This document shows positions 1-11,300 of a stretch of 27,412 nucleotides of DNA, piece after piece; position 1 is the first letter of the stretch; every line of letters starts with the position of its first letter. The notes under the pieces were generated by a model. The model did not search any database. It was not told the DNA's origin and was given only the letters and a program-made list of their open reading frames with translations. The translations under genes were made by a program, and so were the position numbers. Source of the DNA: Saccoglossus kowalevskii (lineage: Eukaryota; Hemichordata; Enteropneusta; Harrimaniidae); the NCBI RefSeq assembly GCF_000003605.2, contig NW_003130355.1:515917-543328 (forward strand), given 5' to 3'.

Positions 1-477
1 CCCTTTAAGTCACAGTTCACCAACACTATGGTTAAACCAGGAAAATATTTTGGGCCCACGTTGTTATTGCGTAATTGTCCAAAGGCAAACTGAGAGACAA
101 AGCACTTCACATTGTTTTGTTGAAATAACTCTCTGTGTATGTCGAAAGTAAGAAAGCTGTTTTTTTCAAACGACGGAAACATAGCATAAAGACGCACAAA
201 GTGTAAAATCACGCATTAGTCACATGCTTGAGTGTCGCATTCAGACGAGACTTCATCCTTTCATAAGATCGCGATAGCATGAATCAATGCGTTATGTAGT
301 CTGATTTGAGCTTTCTGAATACCTCATAAAATAAAATAAAACGCGTCAATGCATTTATTCAAATATCCAAAATAAACATATTGAATAATCACTGATCAAT
401 GATATGGTAATGTGGCCATGAATATATACGTAGATTTTTTTTACGTATGTTAATCGCGGAAGTTAATCACATGACTC

Positions 478-485
478 TGACGTCA
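478..485. promoter_or_regulatory. CRE-like palindrome
   Basis: The octamer TGACGTCA is the consensus site of CREB/ATF bZIP factors. It is an isolated match with no promoter context, so function is unproven. Confidence 0.2.
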
Positions 486-1267
486 ATAAGTACAATTATA
501 TCATTATTTGGCGTTATGAAAAAAAAAAGGAAAAATAAGTCAGATTTAACACAAAAATGTCCGTTTCAACAATGACAAACGTGTATAACAACAGGTTTCG
601 TAATCACGTGGTTTTTCCATCATCATAATTCATTAAAATATCGTCTGTATATATTTGTCACGTACTACAGTAAAAACAATTGTTGACATTGGTGCTTCAT
701 AGATGCGCAAACCATGTTTGATTATATATCTATATATTTAGACGAACATACACGCATAATATCTGATCTAAGTTAACGCAATATCAATTTGGTAGTCTGA
801 ATGCTAGACCTACATTTTATTTTAATACTGTTTTCGACATTGACGTAATGCGAGTAGCTAACGTCCGGCACACAAATGAATTAAAAGACCAAATCTATGC
901 AATTGATTTTGTTTTCATTTTTTATTCATATATAATGCATTGAAATTAAAATCACACATGCATCTAGTAGCAAACAATGTCTACTCAATAATAACGCCGT
1001 ACCCATACAAACAATAGCATCTCGCATATCTAATGGTCCAAGGAAATAACATCGTCAAAATATAGTGCCAGGGATTGAATTAAACGCCTTTTCAATTTAA
1101 TTTATTTCTTAACGAGGTCGCCTTAATTCTGACCCGGATGTTTGTCTAAATTGGCCAATTTACTGAATAGTACGCTTGATTATTGCAAAGTTGAAAATCA
1201 CATTGAAATAATGCACAGTGGCGAAATTGTTTCCTTGTTGTTGCTAGTTTGTTTGTCTGAGTGTCCA

Positions 1268-1281
1268 GTTTCCATGGCAAC
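1268..1281. promoter_or_regulatory. RFX X-box-like motif
   Basis: GTTTCCATGGCAAC matches the RFX-factor X-box (RYYNYYATRRNRAC) at every position and the stricter symmetric form GTTNCCATRGNAAC. RFX factors drive ciliary genes in animals. No ciliary gene is visible next to it, so the call is motif-only. Confidence 0.35.
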
Positions 1282-2100
1282 ACGTATAATAGTATTACAA
1301 CTGTGTTGTATATTATATGCCGTTGTCATTTTAGGCGATTTTTAGAGATTGTTTTTTTAAATCGTAATTTTAAAACTTTGCAGTTAATGGGAAATTACAA
1401 TATAACGATATGCAGTCAATTTGACTGTGTATTGACGCAATATCGAATATATGAATAGTTATGGGTATTCCACGCGAGTGAATTACGTTCATGAATATTG
1501 AAATGTACGTCATATGGCATATGCGTGATTATAATACCATGCGATACAACGACGTGCGTGCTCTCCTTGGTCTATCGGTAGCACTAGCTGTTTAGTTGTT
1601 AGACGATAACTGAGCAGTTATAAGGAACAATGCACGAACGCACGCTCAAATAGCGCGTACATCAGCCATATTCAATGTTTGTAGACATTTGCAATGATCG
1701 TTCAAACAACAATTATGATTCGTTCACGTTCGGAAATTCTGGTCCCTTTTATCTGTTAAATTATTAATGAGCGTGTTTTCGCGTACTGTTTGTTTGCGGG
1801 TGTCGTCGACCCCCGACGACCGAACCACACGGCCTATCTCTTTCTTTTTTCAAAGAACCGGTTCAAATATTTTTAATTTTTTCGACATTTCGAGTATTAT
1901 AATTGAAATAAGCAATTCGTCACTGTCCATTGAAAATATGGATCAGACGGAGATGGTTCTTGGTCTGGTATTTAAATCTTAATGAATTCCCTGCAACGGC
2001 GATATTTTGGATATAGAGAGAAGTTTCTTTTATCGCGTCTAGTGTGTTTTCCGAATCCAATATGACGCTTCGGGGGTTCATCATTACTGTTGTTATAAAT

Positions 2101-2117
2101 CACCACCACCACCACCA
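2101..2117 (+). repeat. (CAC)n microsatellite
   Basis: This is five and two-thirds perfect units of CAC, non-coding in context. Confidence 0.85.
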
Positions 2118-2187
2118 GAATTATATACATTTGGAGGATTATTGTTGAAATCAATTTACTTGCATAACGTTTGATAATGTATAGCTA

Positions 2188-2195
2188 TGACGTCA
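2188..2195. promoter_or_regulatory. CRE-like palindrome
   Basis: This is a second exact TGACGTCA octamer, lying about 250 bp before the 28-bp tandem repeat. There is no gene context to support activity. Confidence 0.2.
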
Positions 2196-2447
2196 TATAA
2201 ATGTATAAAAAGCAATAACGGGCAGCGCAGCGCGTCGTCCTATTTTTCTGATGATCTTGGACGCAAATGGTTGCCGTTGAGAGCACGAGAGCCGCCAAAC
2301 AACGTTTTGCATTCAAATAGTGTTCTATTCGCTTACGTCATCGCGTCAACTGATCTATGTAACTATGATTTTTGGAAAAGCCGGTACGATGACGGGAGAG
2401 AACGGAACACTATTTGAGGAGCGGAGATCAGTTTTAATCTAATGGAT

Positions 2448-2614
2448 TTCTCGTTTTCAACGAGATCTCGTGACTTTCTCGTTTTCAACGAGATCTCATG
2501 GCTTCCTCGCTTTCAACAAGATCTCATGGCTTCCTCGCTTTCAACGAGATATCATAGCTTCATCGCCTTCAACGACATCTCATGGCTTCCACGCTTTCAA
2601 CGAGAGTCTCAGCG
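2448..2614 (+). repeat. 28-bp tandem repeat, six copies
   Basis: Six head-to-tail units begin at 2448, 2476, 2503, 2531, 2559 and 2587. Five units are 28 bp and one is 27 bp, and they differ by a few substitutions. Every unit holds the core TTTCAACGAGATCTC or a close variant. In the first two units TCTCGTT-TTC-AACGAGA forms a perfect 7-bp hairpin. The period is not a multiple of three, so an open reading frame through it repeats only every third unit, which argues against coding. The copies abut without spacers. Confidence 0.9.
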
Positions 2615-3781
2615 GCCATTGTGTACGTTCTGTTAATTTGTTCTGAAATATACGTCATACTGCACACGAGTGAAATTGTGCGATTCAAAACTTATAATTC
2701 CGTCGGCAATTTGACCATCAATTACCAAATTCGCTGTTACGTCACTATCCCGTAAGCAATGCAAGAAGAAAAATAATTGTGGATAACAACACAGTGATTC
2801 CCCCCAACTTAAAATATGTTCCCTGTATTCAATCGTGCCTTTAGCACTGACGCATCAGTAAAAGGCTCTCCCACATAGCCTCATAGGTTTATAGTTACTG
2901 AGATTACTGTAACAGATTTTAATTGGGAGACGTTGGAAATGACATTGTTGCACTTTTCAATAACATCCAATAAAACGCAATAATTTGAACAAATCATGCT
3001 TTAATGGAATTGAATGTTAATAACCGGTAGTTTTATTCAATAGAGCAAGGTAATTCGGTTAGCACTGAGTGAAGCCATGCTTTCAATTTTCCATTATGGT
3101 AGCCCAGTGCGGATGCAAATCCACCATACCCAAGTCATTTATTTTCACACTTAAATGGGGCAGCTGAAATCGAATATTACGTTATTCATTTCATATGAAG
3201 CACGGTATAACAGTATTTTCTAAATCTGATCAAGACTATATATGGGTTTACAAAAATATATTTAAAATCCTTGTTTTAGGAAAAGATGTTATTGGTGTCA
3301 ATGTCAACGTAACTTGAAGGGATGCCACAGGTTATTTTTCTGTCGGTCATAATATGGGAGCGTCAGCAGCGCGCATTCGAAACTAACAATCTGTTTTACA
3401 TTCCCTACCAACAGTCCCAGGCAATAGTGGCCAAAGGATGGCGTGTTACCCTTGTTATGCGCTGTATTCGAACAATATCGATGACGACGCGGCGCAATGG
3501 CTGGGGTGCTTCAAGCAGCTTTCCGTCGACAGTGTCAATACATTATTGACTTCACTAATAACAAGTCAATGAACAAGCAATCTTTCGTGGTTAAAAAAAC
3601 GATCTACGTTTAAATAGCAACGGACTGCAGTAATTTAAAAAAGCGATATATCTACTCTCTTCTAGAAAGTTAATTTTTAATTGGAAATAATTTTTGTTGA
3701 ATAGACGTTTTGGGTGTTTTGTACGTAATTTATTTTCCCTGATTTTTGACGAGTTGTATGTAAGGTATAGGAAAAAGTGTA

Positions 3782-3826
3782 TTTTCGCTGACTTTTATTT
3801 TCACTGAATCATTCCTTCAGCGAAAA
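3782..3826. repeat. Short inverted repeat / stem-loop
   Basis: TTTTCGCTGA at 3782-3791 is perfectly complementary to TCAGCGAAAA at 3817-3826, with a 25-nt spacer. It could be a remnant of an inverted-repeat transposon or chance. Confidence 0.4.
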
Positions 3827-4380
3827 TTAATTCCAAGCGAATATAAAGTATTCCACAGTAATAAATATAAATTACAAATTTGTAAGGTTTGATTAAAGTT
3901 CACATACAGTATGCGAGATGCGCAATAAACCAAGCAAATGTGAGGGACAAGACAGTAAAGATTAGTATATACTTATATTGTCTATTATTGACTTTACCCT
4001 ATGATTTATACACTTACTATGCAATGGAATAAATGTATTACAACGTAACATGGTGCTGGGTTTCTACTACGTCGTTGACAGTTTCACATTTTACTAGAGC
4101 CTGTCCAAAACTTATTAATTTATAAAAAGAACATCTAGTCAATAAGAAGAAAGATACAAGTTTGAAATAGTGAATGCAGGATGCAGGGAAACATTAAAGA
4201 CATATTTTATTATAGATTGAATAGTTATTGCGTACTGCATATCTGTTTAGCAATTCTAGATCTATTAAAAATACATGTCCTTAGTAACCCGGACATAAAT
4301 AGTTTGCATATTCAATCACGTGATCAGCGTTTAGCGACGCAGAAATTTGTCTGGATAATTGACATAAGATATGTACAAAA

Positions 4381-4403
4381 TTATTATTATTATTATTATT
4401 ATA
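4381..4403 (+). repeat. (TTA)n microsatellite
   Basis: This is about seven and a half perfect TTA units in non-coding DNA. Confidence 0.85.
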
Positions 4404-5056
4404 GATATATAAATATGATTGGACGGTAACACATGAAGGGTGTATTGCTGATTGATTTTATAAATACATTTTTTGCAAATAAGTTCAATCCCCACATCGC
4501 CTTTTACTGCATTTCGTGAGGCTTCTCATATATTTGAATTTAGCTTTATCAAACTGTGGCGGGGGGTCCCCCTTGAAAAAATGCACGACCCATTGCAGCG
4601 CAAAGATGGTGAGCAGAACTCGCCACCCCCCTCCCCCCTTTCATGCAAAATTAGGCGCCGCCGCCTCAGTTCTAGAAATAAATTATTGCTATGATTCAGT
4701 TTAAAACACTGCTTGTGTAAATGCTCAATATTATCGGAATTTTACTTTACTGTTCTTGGGGACATAAAGCTGTTCAATTGTCAGTGATATGAGAGCTCAT
4801 ACTAAGCACACAAATTGTATGTATAAACAAACCTTGGACAAATGTTAATTCATTGCAAAAAAAAAGTCTTTTGACGTCGTTAGGCAGCATTGTAAATGTA
4901 TTATGGGTTTTCTTTCTTATGTTGACAACATTGCATATATTTTGTCATAATTGTTTTTTTTTTTAACCGGCCTTATAAAATTGTCATCATAACTGTTTTC
5001 TGCTGTTGTTATGTCACTGAATAAGTGAAAGCCAAGGAATTACTATTCTCTGTGTT

Positions 5057-7996
5057 TCACGCAGTATTGTACACCTTTGTGCGACGTGATGACTTCACCG
5101 GACTTTTCATCGATTGCTGAGTCGACGTTCCTGCCTGCCTAGCAGCTGCTGCTTTCTTCTGTTTCGCTCTCAATCCTTTAGCTTTCAGTTTGGCAATGAT
5201 TATACCTTGGGTGCCTTTTTTCACATTGGGATGAATTATTCTGCCAGATTTTGTTTTATACACCTCAACCTCGTGGCCTTTTCTTTTAGAATCTGGCACC
5301 AATAACCACCGATTAAGTTTCATTTTGACAGTTGCTGCTTCAGCAAGGCTAGGCCTGGGCGTGTTTGGTAACGGGGATGGAGTTTTACGTTCTCCCTTGC
5401 GACTTGGGGGTATAATACGATTCGACTCCAAATTCTCGATTATAGTTTCGCTTGGTCGCCTTAAGAGTACAGGAGGCAGAGGTTCCCGGGGACTCCTTGG
5501 GCTGCTGTCACCTGGGTTCAGAGAGTCAGTTTTTATTTCTGTTGTATTCACTTCTAGTGCCCGTGATCGTGGACGTACGTGTAATGCTGGAGTTGAATGC
5601 CGAGACACGGGTTCTCCTTTAACTGTCCCCGTACTATAATCCTCCTTATGCTTTACCTCTGTTTCATCCACTAAAGGTAACAATGCCATAGCAGGTGAAA
5701 CACGACCAATTCTACGATTCTTCTGTCTTACAATATGAGTATTCTCCACATACTCCTCCTTTCTTTCTTCAACAATAATCCCCGCATATTCTACCTTGCT
5801 GTTATTATCCCGTTCATTGGCGGGCGAGATACGCCCATCTCTGCTTTTTGAAATTTCCCTTGGAGGCTGAGTAAACTCCACTGTATTAGAGGAGTGTTCA
5901 TTTTCCTGTGGTAAAACTGGCGAACTTCTTTCTCTGGTTATGCTCTCTTCTTGTACCGTTAATGAAGTTGTTTGCTCCGTATGTAATACCAGTTCTGATG
6001 AATGTCCTCTATGTTGAATTGGAGGCAATATATTTGGCCCCTGAACCTTTTGTACATGCTCATTTTCGATTCTATTAACATTTTTTTCTGGGTGATCATT
6101 CTCACTTCTGATTCTTCTTTGTTCAATTGCTGGCAGAACGCTGGTTGGGTCGGGAGTAAAAATGTCTCTTGGCGATCCTTGACTCGCAGTCGCATTGCTC
6201 CCTTCCAGCGAGATAACCGTACAATCCTTGTTTTGATCCGTTTGATCATGAACCAATTTTTGTTCAATTGGTGGCAGGACATTGCTGGTGTCTGGGGAAA
6301 TTCTGTTTTGCGAAGAAGCAGATCGATGTGAGGTCATATCATTATTGTCGTGATTTCTTTCGATGGGTGGCAGTACACTTATGGGGTCTGGCGTCAGTCT
6401 CCCTATTGCTTTACTATCATCAGTATTTGAATAACCTGTGATTAGACCTGAAACCGACTCAACATTACATGACTCTGTATTGCTTTTTGAAATATTTTGA
6501 ACATCCATTGATGAACCATTTCTTGATACAGAAACAGACTGGCTATATCGTTCGCTGCCTGATGATTTGTCAGTTGTGATATTCGGGAACGTATTTTGCT
6601 GAATATCTACTTTTTCCAATGATGATGTATTTTGGGTGGATGTAAACGTATTTGTTACAGTGACTGTATCGTTAACGTTATCAGACTTCTCTCCTGCACT
6701 TAACACCTGCGTGTCATCTTTTCTTGTTGAAGAGATATCAGTATTCACTTCTGAGTCAGTATGTTGTCTCTTAGAGGAATTATCCAATGAATTTAGGGAT
6801 AGTGTAAGAATGCTAGCTTCAGAATCTTTCTGGTGAACACTGTCAGATACCTCTCCTCTTTTGTCAGAGTCTTCATTTTGATGAGAAGACATAACATGAT
6901 TTGTTTCAGAAGTTGTCTGATTAATCGCAGCTTGATATGTAGTTAACTCTTGCACATTATCTCGCTTTGTTGTCGAATTTCCGATATTGACTTCGGCAGT
7001 ATTTCGTTTCATATCTGGTGTGTCGAGTGATGTAGTACTTTTGGATGCTTCTGAATTTAGCTGATTAATCTTACTTTGACTTTGACTTTCATTTAACACT
7101 TCTGCATCAGCTTCTTTTGTTGAGTTATTTTTATCAATGTTGACAAAGGCTGTATTCTTCTTCATAGCGTCATTTGATGTGTATTCAACAATATTCGACT
7201 CGCTGGTCTCATCATTGCAAATATTGTTAAGAGTAGGTTTCTCTATATCCTTTATTTCTTCTATATCGTCCCCATTCAAGGAGCAATTACCGTTGTCATT
7301 AGCAAGCATGCCTGTTTCATCAGTAGCAGAATCAACACTATCTTCATCATCATCTGCCTCTTCTTCTTCTTCTTCTTCTTCTTCTTCTTCTTCTTCTTCT
7401 TCTTCTTCTTTCCGTGCGTGCACTGGCAGAATTTTCCGTAAATGTGTCGGGATTTTATTAGTCTTTGCCTTTCCAAGATCAACTAAAAGTGCGCATCCTT
7501 TGCTGTCCATCATATTGGCGGCTGCAAGAAGTGGCGTCTCTCCTTCATCGTTGACGGTTTCCACATTAAGCTTCTGCGAATAACGCTTATGTTCCAGCAT
7601 AGCTTGCATCACTGAATGGTTTCCAACGCTAACGTTCTGCATCAATGCTGTGTTTTTGTTCTCGTCTTTCAGATTGGGATTAAGATCTCCGGTGTCCAAA
7701 AGCAGCTTGACGACATCAATATTTTCCTCCTGTGTACAAGCCAGCATCAATGGGGTTCTTCCACGCTTATCTTGGTCATTTACATTTGCACCACTATTCA
7801 GCAGTAAAGCGACTATCTCTGTTGCGTTTTCCAGGCCGCATGCCCTCATCAATGGGGTTTGTGTGAAGACATCGTAAAAATTAACTCCAACGTTTTGTTC
7901 AATTATCAGTCTGCTTACTTCGCCAAACTCGGCACTCTTCACTGCTCGCATCAGGGCTTTTTCATTTGGTGACATGTTTCCCCTTTTCGACGCCAT
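5057..7996 (-). CDS. Ankyrin-repeat protein with long low-complexity region, 979 aa
   Basis: Seen: an uninterrupted 980-codon frame ending in TGA. The start is the ATG at 7996-7994 in good context (G at -3, G at +4). The frame extends seven codons further, but only to a GTG lying inside a probable intron. About five ankyrin repeats cover residues 10-180, with TPLM/TALM signatures at 47-50, 81-84, 116-119 and 154-157 and helix pairs such as IVALLLNSGANVN. A 17-Glu run (197-213) plus ADDDED follows. The middle (about 215-870) is rich in Ser, Thr, Asn and Asp and looks disordered. It carries repeated K-x-NTA-x-VN motifs (from 279, 330 and about 411) and four LPPIE-type motifs ending at 546, 578, 625 and 661. 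Residues 764-880 are rich in SP/TP sites. The C-terminus, around Trp897 and after, is strongly Lys/Arg-rich. Known: ankyrin repeats bind proteins. Inferred: a scaffold or adaptor, perhaps nuclear because of its basic tail. I see no signal peptide, membrane segment or enzyme domain. I do not recognise the family and cannot name an orthologue. Confidence 0.88.
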   Translation of the reverse strand: MASKRGNMSPNEKALMRAVKSAEFGEVSRLIIEQNVGVNFYDVFTQTPLMRACGLENATEIVALLLNSGANVNDQDKRGRTPLMLACTQEENIDVVKLLLDTGDLNPNLKDENKNTALMQNVSVGNHSVMQAMLEHKRYSQKLNVETVNDEGETPLLAAANMMDSKGCALLVDLGKAKTNKIPTHLRKILPVHARKEEEEEEEEEEEEEEEEEADDDEDSVDSATDETGMLANDNGNCSLNGDDIEEIKDIEKPTLNNICNDETSESNIVEYTSNDAMKKNTAFVNIDKNNSTKEADAEVLNESQSQSKINQLNSEASKSTTSLDTPDMKRNTAEVNIGNSTTKRDNVQELTTYQAAINQTTSETNHVMSSHQNEDSDKRGEVSDSVHQKDSEASILTLSLNSLDNSSKRQHTDSEVNTDISSTRKDDTQVLSAGEKSDNVNDTVTVTNTFTSTQNTSSLEKVDIQQNTFPNITTDKSSGSERYSQSVSVSRNGSSMDVQNISKSNTESCNVESVSGLITGYSNTDDSKAIGRLTPDPISVLPPIERNHDNNDMTSHRSASSQNRISPDTSNVLPPIEQKLVHDQTDQNKDCTVISLEGSNATASQGSPRDIFTPDPTSVLPAIEQRRIRSENDHPEKNVNRIENEHVQKVQGPNILPPIQHRGHSSELVLHTEQTTSLTVQEESITRERSSPVLPQENEHSSNTVEFTQPPREISKSRDGRISPANERDNNSKVEYAGIIVEERKEEYVENTHIVRQKNRRIGRVSPAMALLPLVDETEVKHKEDYSTGTVKGEPVSRHSTPALHVRPRSRALEVNTTEIKTDSLNPGDSSPRSPREPLPPVLLRRPSETIIENLESNRIIPPSRKGERKTPSPLPNTPRPSLAEAATVKMKLNRWLLVPDSKRKGHEVEVYKTKSGRIIHPNVKKGTQGIIIAKLKAKGLRAKQKKAAAARQAGTSTQQSMKSPVKSSRRTKVYNTA
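7358..7408 (-). repeat. GAA trinucleotide repeat coding poly-Glu
   Basis: Seventeen Glu codons in a row, sixteen GAA and one GAG, encode residues 197-213 just after the ankyrin domain. The near-pure codon use marks a microsatellite that is probably length-variable between individuals. Confidence 0.9.
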
Positions 7997-7999
7997 GAC

Positions 8000-8367
8000 C
8001 TGAAACAATGAACACACGATCAGACAGTTAAGTTAAGCGCATTGCAATACCACAATAATGTCCTGCGGGAGAGGTTTATGGGTTGGGGCTGGATTTATTC
8101 ATTCGGAATATTTGACTAGGTGTTACAACGAGAATTGTTTTTGCTCCTGGCGCAGTTTATGCATAATATATTCACTGTAATCATTTGATTTTGAAATATT
8201 GGAACAAATTCTCACATTCTCTTAAAATAGTCGTGTCCTGTCGATTTTCGCTTTTTTGAATATTGTTTTTTTTTTGGTCAGTCACCGATTTGCTGCATAG
8301 CTATGATTATAGTCTAAATGTTCTAATTTATGTATCACGTGTCGCCTCGATGTGATGTGTCACTTAC
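8000..8367 (-). other. Candidate 5'-UTR intron of the ankyrin gene
   Basis: On the minus strand TTCATTGTTTCAG at 8012-8000 is a good 3' splice site, four bases before the initiator ATG. A strong donor, GAG|GTAAGT, sits with its GT at 8367-8366. Joining them gives a 368-nt intron and a non-coding upstream exon ending at 8368. The acceptor is well supported by sequence. The donor choice is an inference, and it would place an out-of-frame ATG six bases before the junction, which weakens it. Confidence 0.4.
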
Positions 8368-11300
8368 CTCATGGAATGTCACGGAATGTTAGCGATCGAA
8401 AGTTAGATTTTATCGCCGTATTTTATATCTCATATTTCAAATAGTCAAAGAACAATTGCTTTCGCATTCTGTTTTGATGCAGAATAAATAAACGTGACAC
8501 TGTTTTGTATTTGTTAGTCGTCAAGGATACACACGTTGGCAACAATTGCCATGATCCAGCACGGGTGAAGATAAGTAGTGTTTACTACTATGTGCTTCTT
8601 ATGGTAGGTTACAAATTAGCGTGACAATTGTTAAACTCATTTCGAGGCGATGGGGACCAGTAAGTTGACAAGATGATCACTGTGTTAGTTAATAGTAATA
8701 GGTATCTGTCAACGGACCCTGGTAAACTGAAAATATGTTTCCCGTGGTTCATTAAGTAATGAATAATCACCATCGCGTTGTTACGGAATTACGAAAGCAA
8801 CTAGTTTTATGAGATTTTATGCCGGGTATTGTATTTCGAATATCTCGCCAGGTCTTTCGTCGGCATCTCGTGTTCTTCTAAACAGAAACTGTCAACTAAA
8901 GGTGATAGTAAATGTACTTTTTACGACCAAGTATAATTACAGCAATTACAATTTCTATTAATTTCGCATATTTTGTTTTACATTTAAAGTAGAATATATT
9001 GACCACAATCTGAATGTGATTGCACATTCACTGACACTCGTAATCATTTAGGAGTAAATTGGAAAAGTGTGAAGCCTAGTCATTTATTTCAGCTGCTGTG
9101 ATATAGACGTCATCAGTGAATGTCTTAACTTCTGAGATTAAAAAATGTAAATAACAAAATTGTAATCAAATTAATATGTGAAAAGAAATATCCTCACTGA
9201 ACTCGAACCACGGAATATTCCATTACCAATGTGAGCAGGGACGTGTTATACAGTTATAACAACACAACCAAACATGATTCAACAATGAGGCAGCGAACAC
9301 TGCGTGACAAGAGAGAGCATCAGACTTATTAGCCAATTAACACGACCAACATTGACATTCTTCAGCCAATTGCTGAGCAGCCAGTGAACACGCAGTTTCA
9401 AATACAGCCAATCGACGCGTTCGATACATTAGACAAGAACACGATGATTGTGATCTCTGTGAAACCCAGACGTATATCTATTTTTCTTTGTTTGAACCGG
9501 TTACAATTTCTCAAGCATATGTGCGGACTGCGGGCGAATCACTGTGGCACTCGAAATTCAGTGGGCAGTTCATTGTTATCATGATATACTAGTATCATCA
9601 GTGGGTGTCAGGTGTTCAATCCGCGGTGCATTCACTTACATGAAAGCCCTGGAAAAGCATGCACATGCGCATGGCTCTACGCTGCACACTGCTAAATCGT
9701 AAAAAAAATTATAAAATGAAAGATTATTCATGAGAAGTACTTTAGTTTGTTTATTACACGTCTACTTTACTTCATATCTTCTGCAAACCTGGAAATACTG
9801 CATGATTTTTTATCACACCTCAACGAACAATTGTGAAGTAGGTTCAGGGCCGATGAAACACAATAATAATAGTAATATCAATGACGTAACGTAATGTCTA
9901 AATATGGCCCGTCAATGACAGTAGACACTATTAGAACGGCAAATGAAATAAGTGCAACATACGTCAAAATGACGGACGGCATCGCATCACGCCATTGAAT
10001 CATATAATGAAGTAGACAGTAACTGATACTCCAAATCGAAAGATATTTTTATCACAGTAAAGAATCAGGCTCTTTTTTTCACTTTAAAATGCGTGTGACT
10101 ATTTCAACAATCAATATGACAGAGTGAAAAACTATTTTAATAATAACATGTTACGCTCTTTCAGCGAGACAACGACTGTTATACGAAATGACATGTCTAA
10201 CAATACCAAACAATAATTTATTCACTGAGTACAACAATCGGCTGTAAAATGAGATCGCCTTCGCAATTTGAATATACGCATACTTGTGAAATCGCATCTG
10301 TTAGCGAGATTTATTTATATCCAGGCCACCTCACTTTATGAATTGTCACATGAGTATTAGCGCAAGTGTAAACCATAACGATTACGTCATCTCTTTAAAC
10401 AGTCGCTTCGTCATGGAGACACAGCCCGATAACCCAATGATGGGTTTAATACGGATATTCGTTATACCAATTTAAGAGCGCGCGCAAGTAGAGGTTGGGG
10501 GTGTTCTTTCCCGATCACCTGTTGCATATTTACGACTTTTTCCCACCACTGGAGATTAAATTGAACGCAAATAGTCCATTTTATTGTTGTGTATTATGGG
10601 TGTGGATTGCTTGTACAAACATATTGTAAAGTGCTTGTTAAGACGAGTTTACCACGACGCCTGCTACGCAACGCTGCTTAGTTGTTTTCTTCTCTCCGCC
10701 CGACAAATGCTTGCTAGAATTAATAGACAGTTATTCGACGTACTCGTCATGTTTCTGTCTTTGAAATATCTATGAATATGAAGTTGTATATGACGACAGG
10801 AGTGTCATAATAATATCTAAGATTTATGCTCACAAAATTTACTGTCGAAAAACAAATCGATGGCACGATCGTGAGCAAGCGAAAAAATGTTGACACATTT
10901 AAAACTACCTCTGGTACTTATACTGATATAGACAATCGTTTTTAAAAAAAGCTACAGAAGCTGAGCAAATATGGCTAAATGGCATTTACGTGTTTAGTTC
11001 ACGTCGACATCTAAATCTTAATTTGATCTAAGTTAATGGGGTGAATTTATTAACAAGATAAAATATTAATTTACTGTATATTGGCACTGGCTATCGGAAA
11101 GTAACATTACTGCAAATTACAACCTCTTACGCGGATATTTCAGGAATGTACATTTCCTGTACATGTCTATAAAATAAGACATACGTGTTGATGTCGATTT
11201 ATTCGCATATCCAGAAAGCGGTCCGAACCTGTAGCGTTGGTAATTTGTTTCAAGTAATAACTTCTAAATTATCAACATAATTATACAAAATTGTTCTCAA

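Larger units (their letters stand above)
1..2447. other. Gene-free AT-rich region
   Basis: No open reading frame here resembles a known protein, and those present are short with no domain pattern. I see scattered motif matches only: a full cAMP-response-element palindrome at 478-485, an RFX-type X-box at 1268-1281, a CAC microsatellite at 2101-2117 and a second TGACGTCA at 2188-2195. Distal exons or enhancers cannot be excluded. Confidence 0.6.
2615..5056. other. Gene-free region downstream of the ankyrin gene
   Basis: No protein-like reading frame is recognised. It presumably contains the 3' UTR of the minus-strand ankyrin gene at its right edge. I found no canonical AATAAA or ATTAAA on the minus strand in the 330 bp after the stop; the nearest variant is AGTAAA at 4746-4741. 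A short stem-loop at 3782-3826 and a TTA microsatellite are the only structures noted. Confidence 0.5.

Noticed and set aside
1555-1625. tRNA-like stretch with A-box resemblance (GGTCTATCGGTAGC)
   Set aside because: There is no B-box and no cloverleaf pairing that I can draw.
2187-2417. 76-codon ATG frame
   Set aside because: There is no domain, no homologue that I recognise, and no splice or promoter context; its length is within chance for AT-rich DNA.
2448-2614. CRISPR-like array
   Set aside because: The units abut with no spacers, they vary among themselves, and the surrounding DNA is eukaryotic.
7137-7583. Ser-rich frame on the plus strand opposite the ankyrin gene
   Set aside because: It is the antisense of the poly-Glu codon run and flanking coding sequence; the poly-Ser comes from reading the TTC repeat in another frame.
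7997-8017. Seven extra codons upstream of the ankyrin gene ATG
   Set aside because: The frame there opens with GTG, not ATG, and a splice acceptor (TTTCAG) lies between it and the ATG, so these codons are probably intronic.
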